Assembly: GCF_041146795.1 (NCBI RefSeq)
Contig: NC_135174.1
Coordinates: 5,829,878 to 5,893,877, forward strand
Direction of reading: 5' to 3'
Source: Maylandia zebra
Lineage: Eukaryota; Chordata; Actinopteri; Cichliformes; Cichlidae
Length of the DNA stretch: 64,000 nt
The position numbers and the translations under genes are program-made. The notes beneath the pieces were generated by a model, which saw only the letters and a program-made list of their open reading frames with translations, ran no database searches and was not told the origin of the DNA. This document shows positions 13,614 to 28,611 of the stretch, in pieces; position 1 is the stretch's first letter; the number at the start of each line of letters is the position of its first letter.

Positions 13614-14178
13614 AGAAGAAATGATAAATGTCCTTTTTTTTAACCATTCTCTCGGCCGGCCGTTTGGCGTATGATGTGTGGCAGAGCACTCTGGTACAGA
13701 GCGCTGCCAGTTCAAACCCCCACGATCTCGCTGCCACGGCCCTAGCTTGGGGGGCGGGGATGCGCATTCGCGTTTCCCCTTTTGCCTTTTCCTGCTCCAG
13801 CCAAGTCCTCCGCCTGCTCGACATCTCTCCTATTACCTTTTATTACGCTTGCACTCATGCCTTTGCCTTTCACCACTTCAAAACTGCGCCTACTTCAATA
13901 TTACCTTCATATGCTCTCTTTGCTTTTCGCCTTCCTCACTACACTAAGTACCATTTTTTAACGCTGTGTACTCACTCTTGCTAAGTACATGTGAACAGAT
14001 CTTGAAGAAAAAAAACAAAACAAAACATACTTTTCTTTTCTCTTTAATTCAAACCACTTTACAGAAAGTACAATTGTTTACAATGAACAAAGGAGTAGGT
14101 AGGTTTCCAATGCTTAATTAGTGTGTAAGAATATTGCAGAATCTGCTGTGCTGTGTACTTTGGAAAAACCATGAGAAG

Positions 14179-14212
<34 letters not shown>

Positions 14213-17200
14213 AGAAGAAATGATAAATGTCCTTTTTTTTAACCATTCTCTCGGCCGGCCGTTTGGCGTATGATGTGTGGCAGAGCACTCTGGTACAGAG
14301 CGCCGCCAGTTCGAACCCCCACGATCTCGCTGCCACGGCCCTAGCTTGGGGGGCGGGGATGCGCATTCGCGTTTCCCCTTTTGCCTTTTCCTGCTCCAGC
14401 CAAGTCCTCCGCCTGCTCCAGCCAAGTCCTCCGCCTGCTCGACATCTCTCCTATTACCTTTTATTACGCTTGCACTCATGCCTTTGCCTTTCACCACTTC
14501 AAAACTGCGCCTACTTCAATATTACCTTCATATGCTCTCTTTGCTTTTCGCCTTCCTCACTACACTAAGTACCATTTTTTAACGCTGTGTACTCACTCTT
14601 GCTAAGTACATGTGAACAGATCTTGAAGAAAAAAAACAAAACAAAACATACTTTTCTTTTCTCTTTAATTCAAACCACTTTACAGAAAGTACAATTGTTT
14701 ACAATGAACAAAGGAGTAGGTAGGTTTCCAATGCTTAATTAGTGTGTAAGAATATTGCAGAATCTGCTGTGCTGTGTACTTTGGAAAAACCATGAGAAGG
14801 GCTGGCTGGCTGAAGAAGAAATGATAAATGTCCTTTTTTTTCAAGCCTTCTCTCGGCCTGGCTTGGGGGGCGGGGAGACGTGCACTCGCCTTTCCTTTTT
14901 GCTTTTTCCTGCTCTTGCCAAGTCCTCTGCCGGCTCTACATCTCTCCTATTAGCTTTTATTAGGCTTGCACTCATGCCTTTGCCTTTCACCACTTCAAAA
15001 GTGCGCCTACTTGAATATTACCTTGGTAGGCTCTCTTTGTTTTTGGCCTTCCTCACTACACCGTGAAGAGATGTTGAATAAAAAAAAGCAAAGAAAAGAT
15101 GGTTTTGTTTTGTGTTTTATTGAAAGCACTTTCCAGAAAGTGTAATTGTTTAGAATGAAGACAGAAGTAGGTAGGTAGGTTTCCATGTGTAATTGATGTG
15201 TAAGAATATTGCAGAATCTGCTGTGCTGTGTACTTTGTAAAAACCATGAGAAGGGCTGGCTGGCTGGCTGGCTGGCTGGAGAAGAAATGATAAATGTCCT
15301 TTTTTTTAACCATTCTCTCGGCCGGCCGTTTGGCGTATGATGTGTGGCAGAGCACTCTGGTACAGAGCGCCGCCAGTTCGAACCCCCACGATCTCGCTGC
15401 CACAGCCCTAGCTTGGGGGGCGGGGATGCGCATTCGCGTTTCCCCTTTTGCCTTTTCCTGCTCCAGCCAAGTCCTCCGCCTGCTCGACATCTCTCCTATT
15501 ACCTTTTATTACGCTTGCACTCATGCCTTTGCCTTTCACCACTTCAAAACTGCGCCTACTTCAATATTACCTTCATATGCTCTCTTTGCTTTTCGCCTTC
15601 CTCACTACACTAAGTACCATTTTTTAACGCTGTGTACTCACTCTTGCTAAGTACATGTGAACAGATCTTGAAGAAAAAAAACAAAACAAAACATACTTTT
15701 CTTTTCTCTTTAATTCAAACCACTTTACAGAAAGTACAATTGTTTACAATGAACAAAGGAGTAGGTAGGTTTCCAATGCTTAATTAGTGTGTAAGAATAT
15801 TGCAGAATCTGCTGTGCTGTGTACTTTGGAAAAACCATGAGAAGGGCTGGCTGGCTGAAGAAGAAATGATAAATGTCCTTTTTTTTCAAGCCTTCTCTCG
15901 GCCTGGCTTGGGGGGCGGGGAGACGTGCACTCGCCTTTCCTTTTTGCTTTTTCCTGCTCTTGCCAAGTCCTCTGCCGGCTCTACATCTCTCCTATTAGCT
16001 TTTATTAGGCTTGCACTCATGCCTTTGCCTTTCACCACTTCAAAAGTGCGCCTACTTGAATATTACCTTGGTAGGCTCTCTTTGTTTTTGGCCTTCCTCA
16101 CTACACCGTGAAGAGATGTTGAATAAAAAAAAGCAAAGAAAAGATGGTTTTGTTTTGTGTTTTATTGAAAGCACTTTCCAGAAAGTGTAATTGTTTAGAA
16201 TGAAGACAGAAGTAGGTAGGTAGGTTTCCATGTGTAATTGATGTGTAAGAATATTGCAGAATCTGCTGTGCTGTGTACTTTGTAAAAACCATGAGAAGGG
16301 CTGGCTGGCTGGCTGGCTGGCTGGCTGGAGAAGAAATGATAAATGTCCTTTTTTTTAACCATTCTCTCGGCCGGCCGTTTGGCGTATGATGTGTGGCAGA
16401 GCACTCTGGTACAGAGCGCCGCCAGTTCGAACCCCCACGATCTTGCTGCCACGGCCCTAGCTTGGGGGGCGGGGATGCGCATTCGCGTTTCCCCTTTTGC
16501 CTTTTCCTGCTCCAGCCAAGTCCTCCGCCTGCTCGACATCTCTCCTATTACCTTTTATTACGCTTGCACTCATGCCTTTGCCTTTCACCACTTCAAAACT
16601 GCGCCTACTTCAATATTACCTTCATATGCTCTCTTTGCTTTTCGCCTTCCTCACTACACTAAGTACCATTTTTTAACGCTGTGTACTCACTCTTGCTAAG
16701 TACATGTGAACAGATCTTGAAGAAAAAAAACAAAACAAAACATACTTTTCTTTTCTCTTTAATTCAAACCACTTTACAGAAAGTACAATTGTTTACAATG
16801 AACAAAGGAGTAGGTAGGTTTCCAATGCTTAATTAGTGTGTAAGAATATTGCAGAATCTGCTGTGCTGTGTACTTTGGAAAAACCATGAGAAGGGCTGGC
16901 TGGCTGAAGAAGAAATGATAAATGTCCTTTTTTTTCAAGCCTTCTCTCGGCCTGGCTTGGGGGGCGGGGAGACGTGCACTCGCCTTTCCTTTTTGCTTTT
17001 TCCTGCTCTTGCCAAGTCCTCTGCCGGCTCTACATCTCTCCTATTAGCTTTTATTAGGCTTGCACTCATGCCTTTGCCTTTCACCACTTCAAAAGTGCGC
17101 CTACTTGAATATTACCTTGGTAGGCTCTCTTTGTTTTTGGCCTTCCTCACTACACCGTGAAGAGATGTTGAATAAAAAAAAGCAAAGAAAAGATGGTTTT

Positions 17201-20200
17201 GTTTTGTGTTTTATTGAAAGCACTTTCCAGAAAGTGTAATTGTTTAGAATGAAGACAGAAGTAGGTAGGTAGGTTTCCATGTGTAATTGATGTGTAAGAA
17301 TATTGCAGAATCTGCTGTGCTGTGTACTTTGTAAAAACCATGAGAAGGGCTGGCTGGCTGGCTGGCTGGCTGGCTGGAGAAGAAATGATAAATGTCCTTT
17401 TTTTTAACCATTCTCTCGGCCGGCCGTTTGGCGTATGATGTGTGGCAGAGCACTCTGGTACAGAGCGCCGCCAGTTCGAACCCCCACGATCTCGCTGCCA
17501 CGGCCCTAGCTTGGGGGGCGGGGATGCGCATTCGCGTTTCCCCTTTTGCCTTTTCCTGCTCCAGCCAAGTCCTCCGCCTGCTCGACATCTCTCCTATTAC
17601 CTTTTATTACGCTTGCACTCATGCCTTTGCCTTTCACCACTTCAAAACTGCGCCTACTTCAATATTACCTTCATATGCTCTCTTTGCTTTTCGCCTTCCT
17701 CACTACACTAAGTACCATTTTTTAACGCTGTGTACTCACTCTTGCTAAGTACATGTGAACAGATCTTGAAGAAAAAAAACAAAACAAAACATACTTTTCT
17801 TTTCTCTTTAATTCAAACCACTTTACAGAAAGTACAATTGTTTACAATGAACAAAGGAGTAGGTAGGTTTCCAATGCTTAATTAGTGTGTAAGAATATTG
17901 CAGAATCTGCTGTGCTGTGTACTTTGTAAAAACCATGAGAAGGGCTGGCTGGCTGGCTGGCTGGCTGGAGAAGAAATGATAAATGTCCTTTTTTTTAACC
18001 ATTCTCTCGGCCGGCCGTTTGGCGTATGATGTGTGGCAGAGCACTCTGGTACAGAGCGCCGCCAGTTCGAACCCCCACGATCTCGCTGCCACGGCCCTAG
18101 CTTGGGGGGCGGGGATGCGCATTCGCGTTTCCCCTTTTGCCTTTTCCTGCTCCAGCCAAGTCCTCCGCCTGCTCCAGCCAAGTCCTCCGCCTGCTCGACA
18201 TCTCTCCTATTACCTTTTATTACGCTTGCACTCATGCCTTTGCCTTTCACCACTTCAAAACTGCGCCTACTTCAATATTACCTTCATATGCTCTCTTTGC
18301 TTTTCGCCTTCCTCACTACACTAAGTACCATTTTTTAACGCTGTGTACTCACTCTTGCTAAGTACATGTGAACAGATCTTGAAGAAAAAAAACAAAACAA
18401 AACATACTTTTCTTTTCTCTTTAATTCAAACCACTTTACAGAAAGTACAATTGTTTACAATGAACAAAGGAGTAGGTAGGTTTCCAATGCTTAATTAGTG
18501 TGTAAGAATATTGCAGAATCTGCTGTGCTGTGTACTTTGGAAAAACCATGAGAAGGGCTGGCTGGCTGAAGAAGAAATGATAAATGTCCTTTTTTTTCAA
18601 GCCTTCTCTCGGCCTGGCTTGGGGGGCGGGGAGACGTGCACTCGCCTTTCCTTTTTGCTTTTTCCTGCTCTTGCCAAGTCCTCTGCCGGCTCTACATCTC
18701 TCCTATTAGCTTTTATTAGGCTTGCACTCATGCCTTTGCCTTTCACCACTTCAAAAGTGCGCCTACTTGAATATTACCTTGGTAGGCTCTCTTTGTTTTT
18801 GGCCTTCCTCACTACACCGTGAAGAGATGTTGAATAAAAAAAAGCAAAGAAAAGATGGTTTTGTTTTGTGTTTTATTGAAAGCACTTTCCAGAAAGTGTA
18901 ATTGTTTAGAATGAAGACAGAAGTAGGTAGGTAGGTTTCCATGTGTAATTGATGTGTAAGAATATTGCAGAATCTGCTGTGCTGTGTACTTTGTAAAAAC
19001 CATGAGAAGGGCTGGCTGGCTGGCTGGCTGGCTGGCTGGAGAAGAAATGATAAATGTCCTTTTTTTTAACCATTCTCTCGGCCGGCCGTTTGGCGTATGA
19101 TGTGTGGCAGAGCACTCTGGTACAGAGCGCCGCCAGTTCGAACCCCCACGATCTCGCTGCCACGGCCCTAGCTTGGGGGGCGGGGATGCGCATTCGCGTT
19201 TCCCCTTTTGCCTTTTCCTGCTCCAGCCAAGTCCTCCGCCTGCTCGACATCTCTCCTATTACCTTTTATTACGCTTGCACTCATGCCTTTGCCTTTCACC
19301 ACTTCAAAACTGCGCCTACTTCAATATTACCTTCATATGCTCTCTTTGCTTTTCGCCTTCCTCACTACACTAAGTACCATTTTTTAACGCTGTGTACTCA
19401 CTCTTGCTAAGTACATGTGAACAGATCTTGAAGAAAAAAAACAAAACAAAACATACTTTTCTTTTCTCTTTAATTCAAACCACTTTACAGAAAGTACAAT
19501 TGTTTACAATGAACAAAGGAGTAGGTAGGTTTCCAATGCTTAATTAGTGTGTAAGAATATTGCAGAATCTGCTGTGCTGTGTACTTTGTAAAAACCATGA
19601 GAAAGGCTGGCTGGCTGGCTGGCTGGCTGGAGAAGAAATGATAAATGTCCTTTTTTTTAACCATTCTCTCGGCCGGCCGTTTGGCGTATGATGTGTGGCA
19701 GAGCACTCTGGTACAGAGCGCCGCCAGTTCGAACCCCCACGATCTCGCTGCCACGGCCCTAGCTTGGGGGGCGGGGATGCGCATTCGCGTTTCCCCTTTT
19801 GCCTTTTCCTGCTCCAGCCAAGTCCTCCGCCTGCTCCAGCCAAGTCCTCCGCCTGCTCGACATCTCTCCTATTACCTTTTATTACGCTTGCACTCATGCC
19901 TTTGCCTTTCACCACTTCAAAACTGCGCCTACTTCAATATTACCTTCATATGCTCTCTTTGCTTTTCGCCTTCCTCACTACACTAAGTACCATTTTTTAA
20001 CGCTGTGTACTCACTCTTGCTAAGTACATGTGAACAGATCTTGAAGAAAAAAAACAAAACAAAACATACTTTTCTTTTCTCTTTAATTCAAACCACTTTA
20101 CAGAAAGTACAATTGTTTACAATGAACAAAGGAGTAGGTAGGTTTCCAATGCTTAATTAGTGTGTAAGAATATTGCAGAATCTGCTGTGCTGTGTACTTT

Positions 20201-22928
20201 GGAAAAACCATGAGAAGGGCTGGCTGGCTGAAGAAGAAATGATAAATGTCCTTTTTTTTCAAGCCTTCTCTCGGCCTGGCTTGGGGGGCGGGGAGACGTG
20301 CACTCGCCTTTCCTTTTTGCTTTTTCCTGCTCTTGCCAAGTCCTCTGCCGGCTCTACATCTCTCCTATTAGCTTTTATTAGGCTTGCACTCATGCCTTTG
20401 CCTTTCACCACTTCAAAAGTGCGCCTACTTGAATATTACCTTGGTAGGCTCTCTTTGTTTTTGGCCTTCCTCACTACACCGTGAAGAGATGTTGAATAAA
20501 AAAAAGCAAAGAAAAGATGGTTTTGTTTTGTGTTTTATTGAAAGCACTTTCCAGAAAGTGTAATTGTTTAGAATGAAGACAGAAGTAGGTAGGTAGGTTT
20601 CCATGTGTAATTGATGTGTAAGAATATTGCAGAATCTGCTGTGCTGTGTACTTTGTAAAAACCATGAGAAGGGCTGGCTGGCTGGCTGGCTGGCTGGCTG
20701 GAGAAGAAATGATAAATGTCCTTTTTTTTAACCATTCTCTCGGCCGGCCGTTTGGCGTATGATGTGTGGCAGAGCACTCTGGTACAGAGCGCCGCCAGTT
20801 CGAACCCCCACGATCTCGCTGCCACGGCCCTAGCTTGGGGGGCGGGGATGCGCATTCGCGTTTCCCCTTTTGCCTTTTCCTGCTCCAGCCAAGTCCTCCG
20901 CCTGCTCGACATCTCTCCTATTACCTTTTATTACGCTTGCACTCATGCCTTTGCCTTTCACCACTTCAAAACTGCGCCTACTTCAATATTACCTTCATAT
21001 GCTCTCTTTGCTTTTCGCCTTCCTCACTACACTAAGTACCATTTTTTAACGCTGTGTACTCACTCTTGCTAAGTACATGTGAACAGATCTTGAAGAAAAA
21101 AAACAAAACAAAACATACTTTTCTTTTCTCTTTAATTCAAACCACTTTACAGAAAGTACAATTGTTTACAATGAACAAAGGAGTAGGTAGGTTTCCAATG
21201 CTTAATTAGTGTGTAAGAATATTGCAGAATCTGCTGTGCTGTGTACTTTGTAAAAACCATGAGAAAGGCTGGCTGGCTGGCTGGCTGGCTGGAGAAGAAA
21301 TGATAAATGTCCTTTTTTTTAACCATTCTCTCGGCCGGCCGTTTGGCGTATGATGTGTGGCAGAGCACTCTGGTACAGAGCGCCGCCAGTTCGAACCCCC
21401 ACGATCTCGCTGCCACGGCCCTAGCTTGGGGGGCGGGGATGCGCATTCGCGTTTCCCCTTTTGCCTTTTCCTGCTCCAGCCAAGTCCTCCGCCTGCTCCA
21501 GCCAAGTCCTCCGCCTGCTCGACATCTCTCCTATTACCTTTTATTACGCTTGCACTCATGCCTTTGCCTTTCACCACTTCAAAACTGCGCCTACTTCAAT
21601 ATTACCTTCATATGCTCTCTTTGCTTTTCGCCTTCCTCACTACACTAAGTACCATTTTTTAACGCTGTGTACTCACTCTTGCTAAGTACATGTGAACAGA
21701 TCTTGAAGAAAAAAAACAAAACAAAACATACTTTTCTTTTCTCTTTAATTCAAACCACTTTACAGAAAGTACAATTGTTTACAATGAACAAAGGAGTAGG
21801 TAGGTTTCCAATGCTTAATTAGTGTGTAAGAATATTGCAGAATCTGCTGTGCTGTGTACTTTGGAAAAACCATGAGAAGGGCTGGCTGGCTGAAGAAGAA
21901 ATGATAAATGTCCTTTTTTTTCAAGCCTTCTCTCGGCCTGGCTTGGGGGGCGGGGAGACGTGCACTCGCCTTTCCTTTTTGCTTTTTCCTGCTCTTGCCA
22001 AGTCCTCTGCCGGCTCTACATCTCTCCTATTAGCTTTTATTAGGCTTGCACTCATGCCTTTGCCTTTCACCACTTCAAAAGTGCGCCTACTTGAATATTA
22101 CCTTGGTAGGCTCTCTTTGTTTTTGGCCTTCCTCACTACACCGTGAAGAGATGTTGAATAAAAAAAAGCAAAGAAAAGATGGTTTTGTTTTGTGTTTTAT
22201 TGAAAGCACTTTCCAGAAAGTGTAATTGTTTAGAATGAAGACAGAAGTAGGTAGGTAGGTTTCCATGTGTAATTGATGTGTAAGAATATTGCAGAATCTG
22301 CTGTGCTGTGTACTTTGTAAAAACCATGAGAAGGGCTGGCTGGCTGGCTGGCTGGCTGGCTGGAGAAGAAATGATAAATGTCCTTTTTTTTAACCATTCT
22401 CTCGGCCGGCCGTTTGGCGTATGATGTGTGGCAGAGCACTCTGGTACAGAGCGCCGCCAGTTCGAACCCCCACGATCTCGCTGCCACGGCCCTAGCTTGG
22501 GGGGCGGGGATGCGCATTCGCGTTTCCCCTTTTGCCTTTTCCTGCTCCAGCCAAGTCCTCCGCCTGCTCGACATCTCTCCTATTACCTTTTATTACGCTT
22601 GCACTCATGCCTTTGCCTTTCACCACTTCAAAACTGCGCCTACTTCAATATTACCTTCATATGCTCTCTTTGCTTTTCGCCTTCCTCACTACACTAAGTA
22701 CCATTTTTTAACGCTGTGTACTCACTCTTGCTAAGTACATGTGAACAGATCTTGAAGAAAAAAAACAAAACAAAACATACTTTTCTTTTCTCTTTAATTC
22801 AAACCACTTTACAGAAAGTACAATTGTTTACAATGAACAAAGGAGTAGGTAGGTTTCCAATGCTTAATTAGTGTGTAAGAATATTGCAGAATCTGCTGTG
22901 CTGTGTACTTTGTAAAAACCATGAGAAG

Positions 22929-22966
<38 letters not shown>

Positions 22967-24624
22967 AGAAGAAATGATAAATGTCCTTTTTTTTAACCAT
23001 TCTCTCGGCCGGCCGTTTGGCGTATGATGTGTGGCAGAGCACTCTGGTACAGAGCGCCGCCAGTTCGAACCCCCACGATCTCGCTGCCACGGCCCTAGCT
23101 TGGGGGGCGGGGATGCGCATTCGCGTTTCCCCTTTTGCCTTTTCCTGCTCCAGCCAAGTCCTCCGCCTGCTCCAGCCAAGTCCTCCGCCTGCTCGACATC
23201 TCTCCTATTACCTTTTATTACGCTTGCACTCATGCCTTTGCCTTTCACCACTTCAAAACTGCGCCTACTTCAATATTACCTTCATATGCTCTCTTTGCTT
23301 TTCGCCTTCCTCACTACACTAAGTACCATTTTTTAACGCTGTGTACTCACTCTTGCTAAGTACATGTGAACAGATCTTGAAGAAAAAAAACAAAACAAAA
23401 CATACTTTTCTTTTCTCTTTAATTCAAACCACTTTACAGAAAGTACAATTGTTTACAATGAACAAAGGAGTAGGTAGGTTTCCAATGCTTAATTAGTGTG
23501 TAAGAATATTGCAGAATCTGCTGTGCTGTGTACTTTGGAAAAACCATGAGAAGGGCTGGCTGGCTGAAGAAGAAATGATAAATGTCCTTTTTTTTCAAGC
23601 CTTCTCTCGGCCTGGCTTGGGGGGCGGGGAGACGTGCACTCGCCTTTCCTTTTTGCTTTTTCCTGCTCTTGCCAAGTCCTCTGCCGGCTCTACATCTCTC
23701 CTATTAGCTTTTATTAGGCTTGCACTCATGCCTTTGCCTTTCACCACTTCAAAAGTGCGCCTACTTGAATATTACCTTGGTAGGCTCTCTTTGTTTTTGG
23801 CCTTCCTCACTACACCGTGAAGAGATGTTGAATAAAAAAAAGCAAAGAAAAGATGGTTTTGTTTTGTGTTTTATTGAAAGCACTTTCCAGAAAGTGTAAT
23901 TGTTTAGAATGAAGACAGAAGTAGGTAGGTAGGTTTCCATGTGTAATTGATGTGTAAGAATATTGCAGAATCTGCTGTGCTGTGTACTTTGTAAAAACCA
24001 TGAGAAGGGCTGGCTGGCTGGCTGGCTGGCTGGCTGGAGAAGAAATGATAAATGTCCTTTTTTTTAACCATTCTCTCGGCCGGCCGTTTGGCGTATGATG
24101 TGTGGCAGAGCACTCTGGTACAGAGCGCCGCCAGTTCGAACCCCCACGATCTCGCTGCCACGGCCCTAGCTTGGGGGGCGGGGATGCGCATTCGCGTTTC
24201 CCCTTTTGCCTTTTCCTGCTCCAGCCAAGTCCTCCGCCTGCTCCAGCCAAGTCCTCCGCCTGCTCGACATCTCTCCTATTACCTTTTATTACGCTTGCAC
24301 TCATGCCTTTGCCTTTCACCACTTCAAAACTGCGCCTACTTCAATATTACCTTCATATGCTCTCTTTGCTTTTCGCCTTCCTCACTACACTAAGTACCAT
24401 TTTTTAACGCTGTGTACTCACTCTTGCTAAGTACATGTGAACAGATCTTGAAGAAAAAAAACAAAACAAAACATACTTTTCTTTTCTCTTTAATTCAAAC
24501 CACTTTACAGAAAGTACAATTGTTTACAATGAACAAAGGAGTAGGTAGGTTTCCAATGCTTAATTAGTGTGTAAGAATATTGCAGAATCTGCTGTGCTGT
24601 GTACTTTGGAAAAACCATGAGAAG

Positions 24625-24658
<34 letters not shown>

Positions 24659-26294
24659 AGAAGAAATGATAAATGTCCTTTTTTTTAACCATTCTCTCGG
24701 CCGGCCGTTTGGCGTATGATGTGTGGCAGAGCACTCTGGTACAGAGCGCCGCCAGTTCGAACCCCCACGATCTCGCTGCCACGGCCCTAGCTTGGGGGGC
24801 GGGGATGCGCATTCGCGTTTCCCCTTTTGCCTTTTCCTGCTCCAGCCAAGTCCTCCGCCTGCTCGACATCTCTCCTATTACCTTTTATTACGCTTGCACT
24901 CATGCCTTTGCCTTTCACCACTTCAAAACTGCGCCTACTTCAATATTACCTTCATATGCTCTCTTTGCTTTTCGCCTTCCTCACTACACTAAGTACCATT
25001 TTTTAACGCTGTGTACTCACTCTTGCTAAGTACATGTGAACAGATCTTGAAGAAAAAAAACAAAACAAAACATACTTTTCTTTTCTCTTTAATTCAAACC
25101 ACTTTACAGAAAGTACAATTGTTTACAATGAACAAAGGAGTAGGTAGGTTTCCAATGCTTAATTAGTGTGTAAGAATATTGCAGAATCTGCTGTGCTGTG
25201 TACTTTGGAAAAACCATGAGAAGGGCTGGCTGGCTGAAGAAGAAATGATAAATGTCCTTTTTTTTCAAGCCTTCTCTCGGCCTGGCTTGGGGGGCGGGGA
25301 GACGTGCACTCGCCTTTCCTTTTTGCTTTTTCCTGCTCTTGCCAAGTCCTCTGCCGGCTCTACATCTCTCCTATTAGCTTTTATTAGGCTTGCACTCATG
25401 CCTTTGCCTTTCACCACTTCAAAAGTGCGCCTACTTGAATATTACCTTGGTAGGCTCTCTTTGTTTTTGGCCTTCCTCACTACACCGTGAAGAGATGTTG
25501 AATAAAAAAAAGCAAAGAAAAGATGGTTTTGTTTTGTGTTTTATTGAAAGCACTTTCCAGAAAGTGTAATTGTTTAGAATGAAGACAGAAGTAGGTAGGT
25601 AGGTTTCCATGTGTAATTGATGTGTAAGAATATTGCAGAATCTGCTGTGCTGTGTACTTTGTAAAAACCATGAGAAGGGCTGGCTGGCTGGCTGGCTGGC
25701 TGGCTGGAGAAGAAATGATAAATGTCCTTTTTTTTAACCATTCTCTCGGCCGGCCGTTTGGCGTATGATGTGTGGCAGAGCACTCTGGTACAGAGCGCCG
25801 CCAGTTCGAACCCCCACGATCTCGCTGCCACGGCCCTAGCTTGGGGGGCGGGGATGCGCATTCGCGTTTCCCCTTTTGCCTTTTCCTGCTCCAGCCAAGT
25901 CCTCCGCCTGCTCCAGCCAAGTCCTCCGCCTGCTCGACATCTCTCCTATTACCTTTTATTACGCTTGCACTCATGCCTTTGCCTTTCACCACTTCAAAAC
26001 TGCGCCTACTTCAATATTACCTTCATATGCTCTCTTTGCTTTTCGCCTTCCTCACTACACTAAGTACCATTTTTTAACGCTGTGTACTCACTCTTGCTAA
26101 GTACATGTGAACAGATCTTGAAGAAAAAAAACAAAACAAAACATACTTTTCTTTTCTCTTTAATTCAAACCACTTTACAGAAAGTACAATTGTTTACAAT
26201 GAACAAAGGAGTAGGTAGGTTTCCAATGCTTAATTAGTGTGTAAGAATATTGCAGAATCTGCTGTGCTGTGTACTTTGGAAAAACCATGAGAAG

Positions 26295-26328
<34 letters not shown>

Positions 26329-28577
26329 AGAAGAAATGATAAATGTCCTTTTTTTTAACCATTCTCTCGGCCGGCCGTTTGGCGTATGATGTGTGGCAGA
26401 GCACTCTGGTACAGAGCGCCGCCAGTTCGAACCCCCACGATCTCGCTGCCACGGCCCTAGCTTGGGGGGCGGGGATGCGCATTCGCGTTTCCCCTTTTGC
26501 CTTTTCCTGCTCCAGCCAAGTCCTCCGCCTGCTCGACATCTCTCCTATTACCTTTTATTACGCTTGCACTCATGCCTTTGCCTTTCACCACTTCAAAACT
26601 GCGCCTACTTCAATATTACCTTCATATGCTCTCTTTGCTTTTCGCCTTCCTCACTACACTAAGTACCATTTTTTAACGCTGTGTACTCACTCTTGCTAAG
26701 TACATGTGAACAGATCTTGAAGAAAAAAAACAAAACAAAACATACTTTTCTTTTCTCTTTAATTCAAACCACTTTACAGAAAGTACAATTGTTTACAATG
26801 AACAAAGGAGTAGGTAGGTTTCCAATGCTTAATTAGTGTGTAAGAATATTGCAGAATCTGCTGTGCTGTGTACTTTGTAAAAACCATGAGAAGGGCTGGC
26901 TGGCTGGCTGGCTGGCTGGAGAAGAAATGATAAATGTCCTTTTTTTTAACCATTCTCTCGGCCGGCCGTTTGGCGTATGATGTGTGGCAGAGCACTCTGG
27001 TACAGAGCGCCGCCAGTTCGAACCCCCACGATCTCGCTGCCACGGCCCTAGCTTGGGGGGCGGGGATGCGCATTCGCGTTTCCCCTTTTGCCTTTTCCTG
27101 CTCCAGCCAAGTCCTCCGCCTGCTCCAGCCAAGTCCTCCGCCTGCTCGACATCTCTCCTATTACCTTTTATTACGCTTGCACTCATGCCTTTGCCTTTCA
27201 CCACTTCAAAACTGCGCCTACTTCAATATTACCTTCATATGCTCTCTTTGCTTTTCGCCTTCCTCACTACACTAAGTACCATTTTTTAACGCTGTGTACT
27301 CACTCTTGCTAAGTACATGTGAACAGATCTTGAAGAAAAAAAACAAAACAAAACATACTTTTCTTTTCTCTTTAATTCAAACCACTTTACAGAAAGTACA
27401 ATTGTTTACAATGAACAAAGGAGTAGGTAGGTTTCCAATGCTTAATTAGTGTGTAAGAATATTGCAGAATCTGCTGTGCTGTGTACTTTGGAAAAACCAT
27501 GAGAAGGGCTGGCTGGCTGAAGAAGAAATGATAAATGTCCTTTTTTTTCAAGCCTTCTCTCGGCCTGGCTTGGGGGGCGGGGAGACGTGCACTCGCCTTT
27601 CCTTTTTGCTTTTTCCTGCTCTTGCCAAGTCCTCTGCCGGCTCTACATCTCTCCTATTAGCTTTTATTAGGCTTGCACTCATGCCTTTGCCTTTCACCAC
27701 TTCAAAAGTGCGCCTACTTGAATATTACCTTGGTAGGCTCTCTTTGTTTTTGGCCTTCCTCACTACACCGTGAAGAGATGTTGAATAAAAAAAAGCAAAG
27801 AAAAGATGGTTTTGTTTTGTGTTTTATTGAAAGCACTTTCCAGAAAGTGTAATTGTTTAGAATGAAGACAGAAGTAGGTAGGTAGGTTTCCATGTGTAAT
27901 TGATGTGTAAGAATATTGCAGAATCTGCTGTGCTGTGTACTTTGTAAAAACCATGAGAAGGGCTGGCTGGCTGGCTGGCTGGCTGGCTGGAGAAGAAATG
28001 ATAAATGTCCTTTTTTTTAACCATTCTCTCGGCCGGCCGTTTGGCGTATGATGTGTGGCAGAGCACTCTGGTACAGAGCGCCGCCAGTTCGAACCCCCAC
28101 GATCTCGCTGCCACGGCCCTAGCTTGGGGGGCGGGGATGCGCATTCGCGTTTCCCCTTTTGCCTTTTCCTGCTCCAGCCAAGTCCTCCGCCTGCTCCAGC
28201 CAAGTCCTCCGCCTGCTCGACATCTCTCCTATTACCTTTTATTACGCTTGCACTCATGCCTTTGCCTTTCACCACTTCAAAACTGCGCCTACTTCAATAT
28301 TACCTTCATATGCTCTCTTTGCTTTTCGCCTTCCTCACTACACTAAGTACCATTTTTTAACGCTGTGTACTCACTCTTGCTAAGTACATGTGAACAGATC
28401 TTGAAGAAAAAAAACAAAACAAAACATACTTTTCTTTTCTCTTTAATTCAAACCACTTTACAGAAAGTACAATTGTTTACAATGAACAAAGGAGTAGGTA
28501 GGTTTCCAATGCTTAATTAGTGTGTAAGAATATTGCAGAATCTGCTGTGCTGTGTACTTTGGAAAAACCATGAGAAG

Positions 28578-28611
<34 letters not shown>

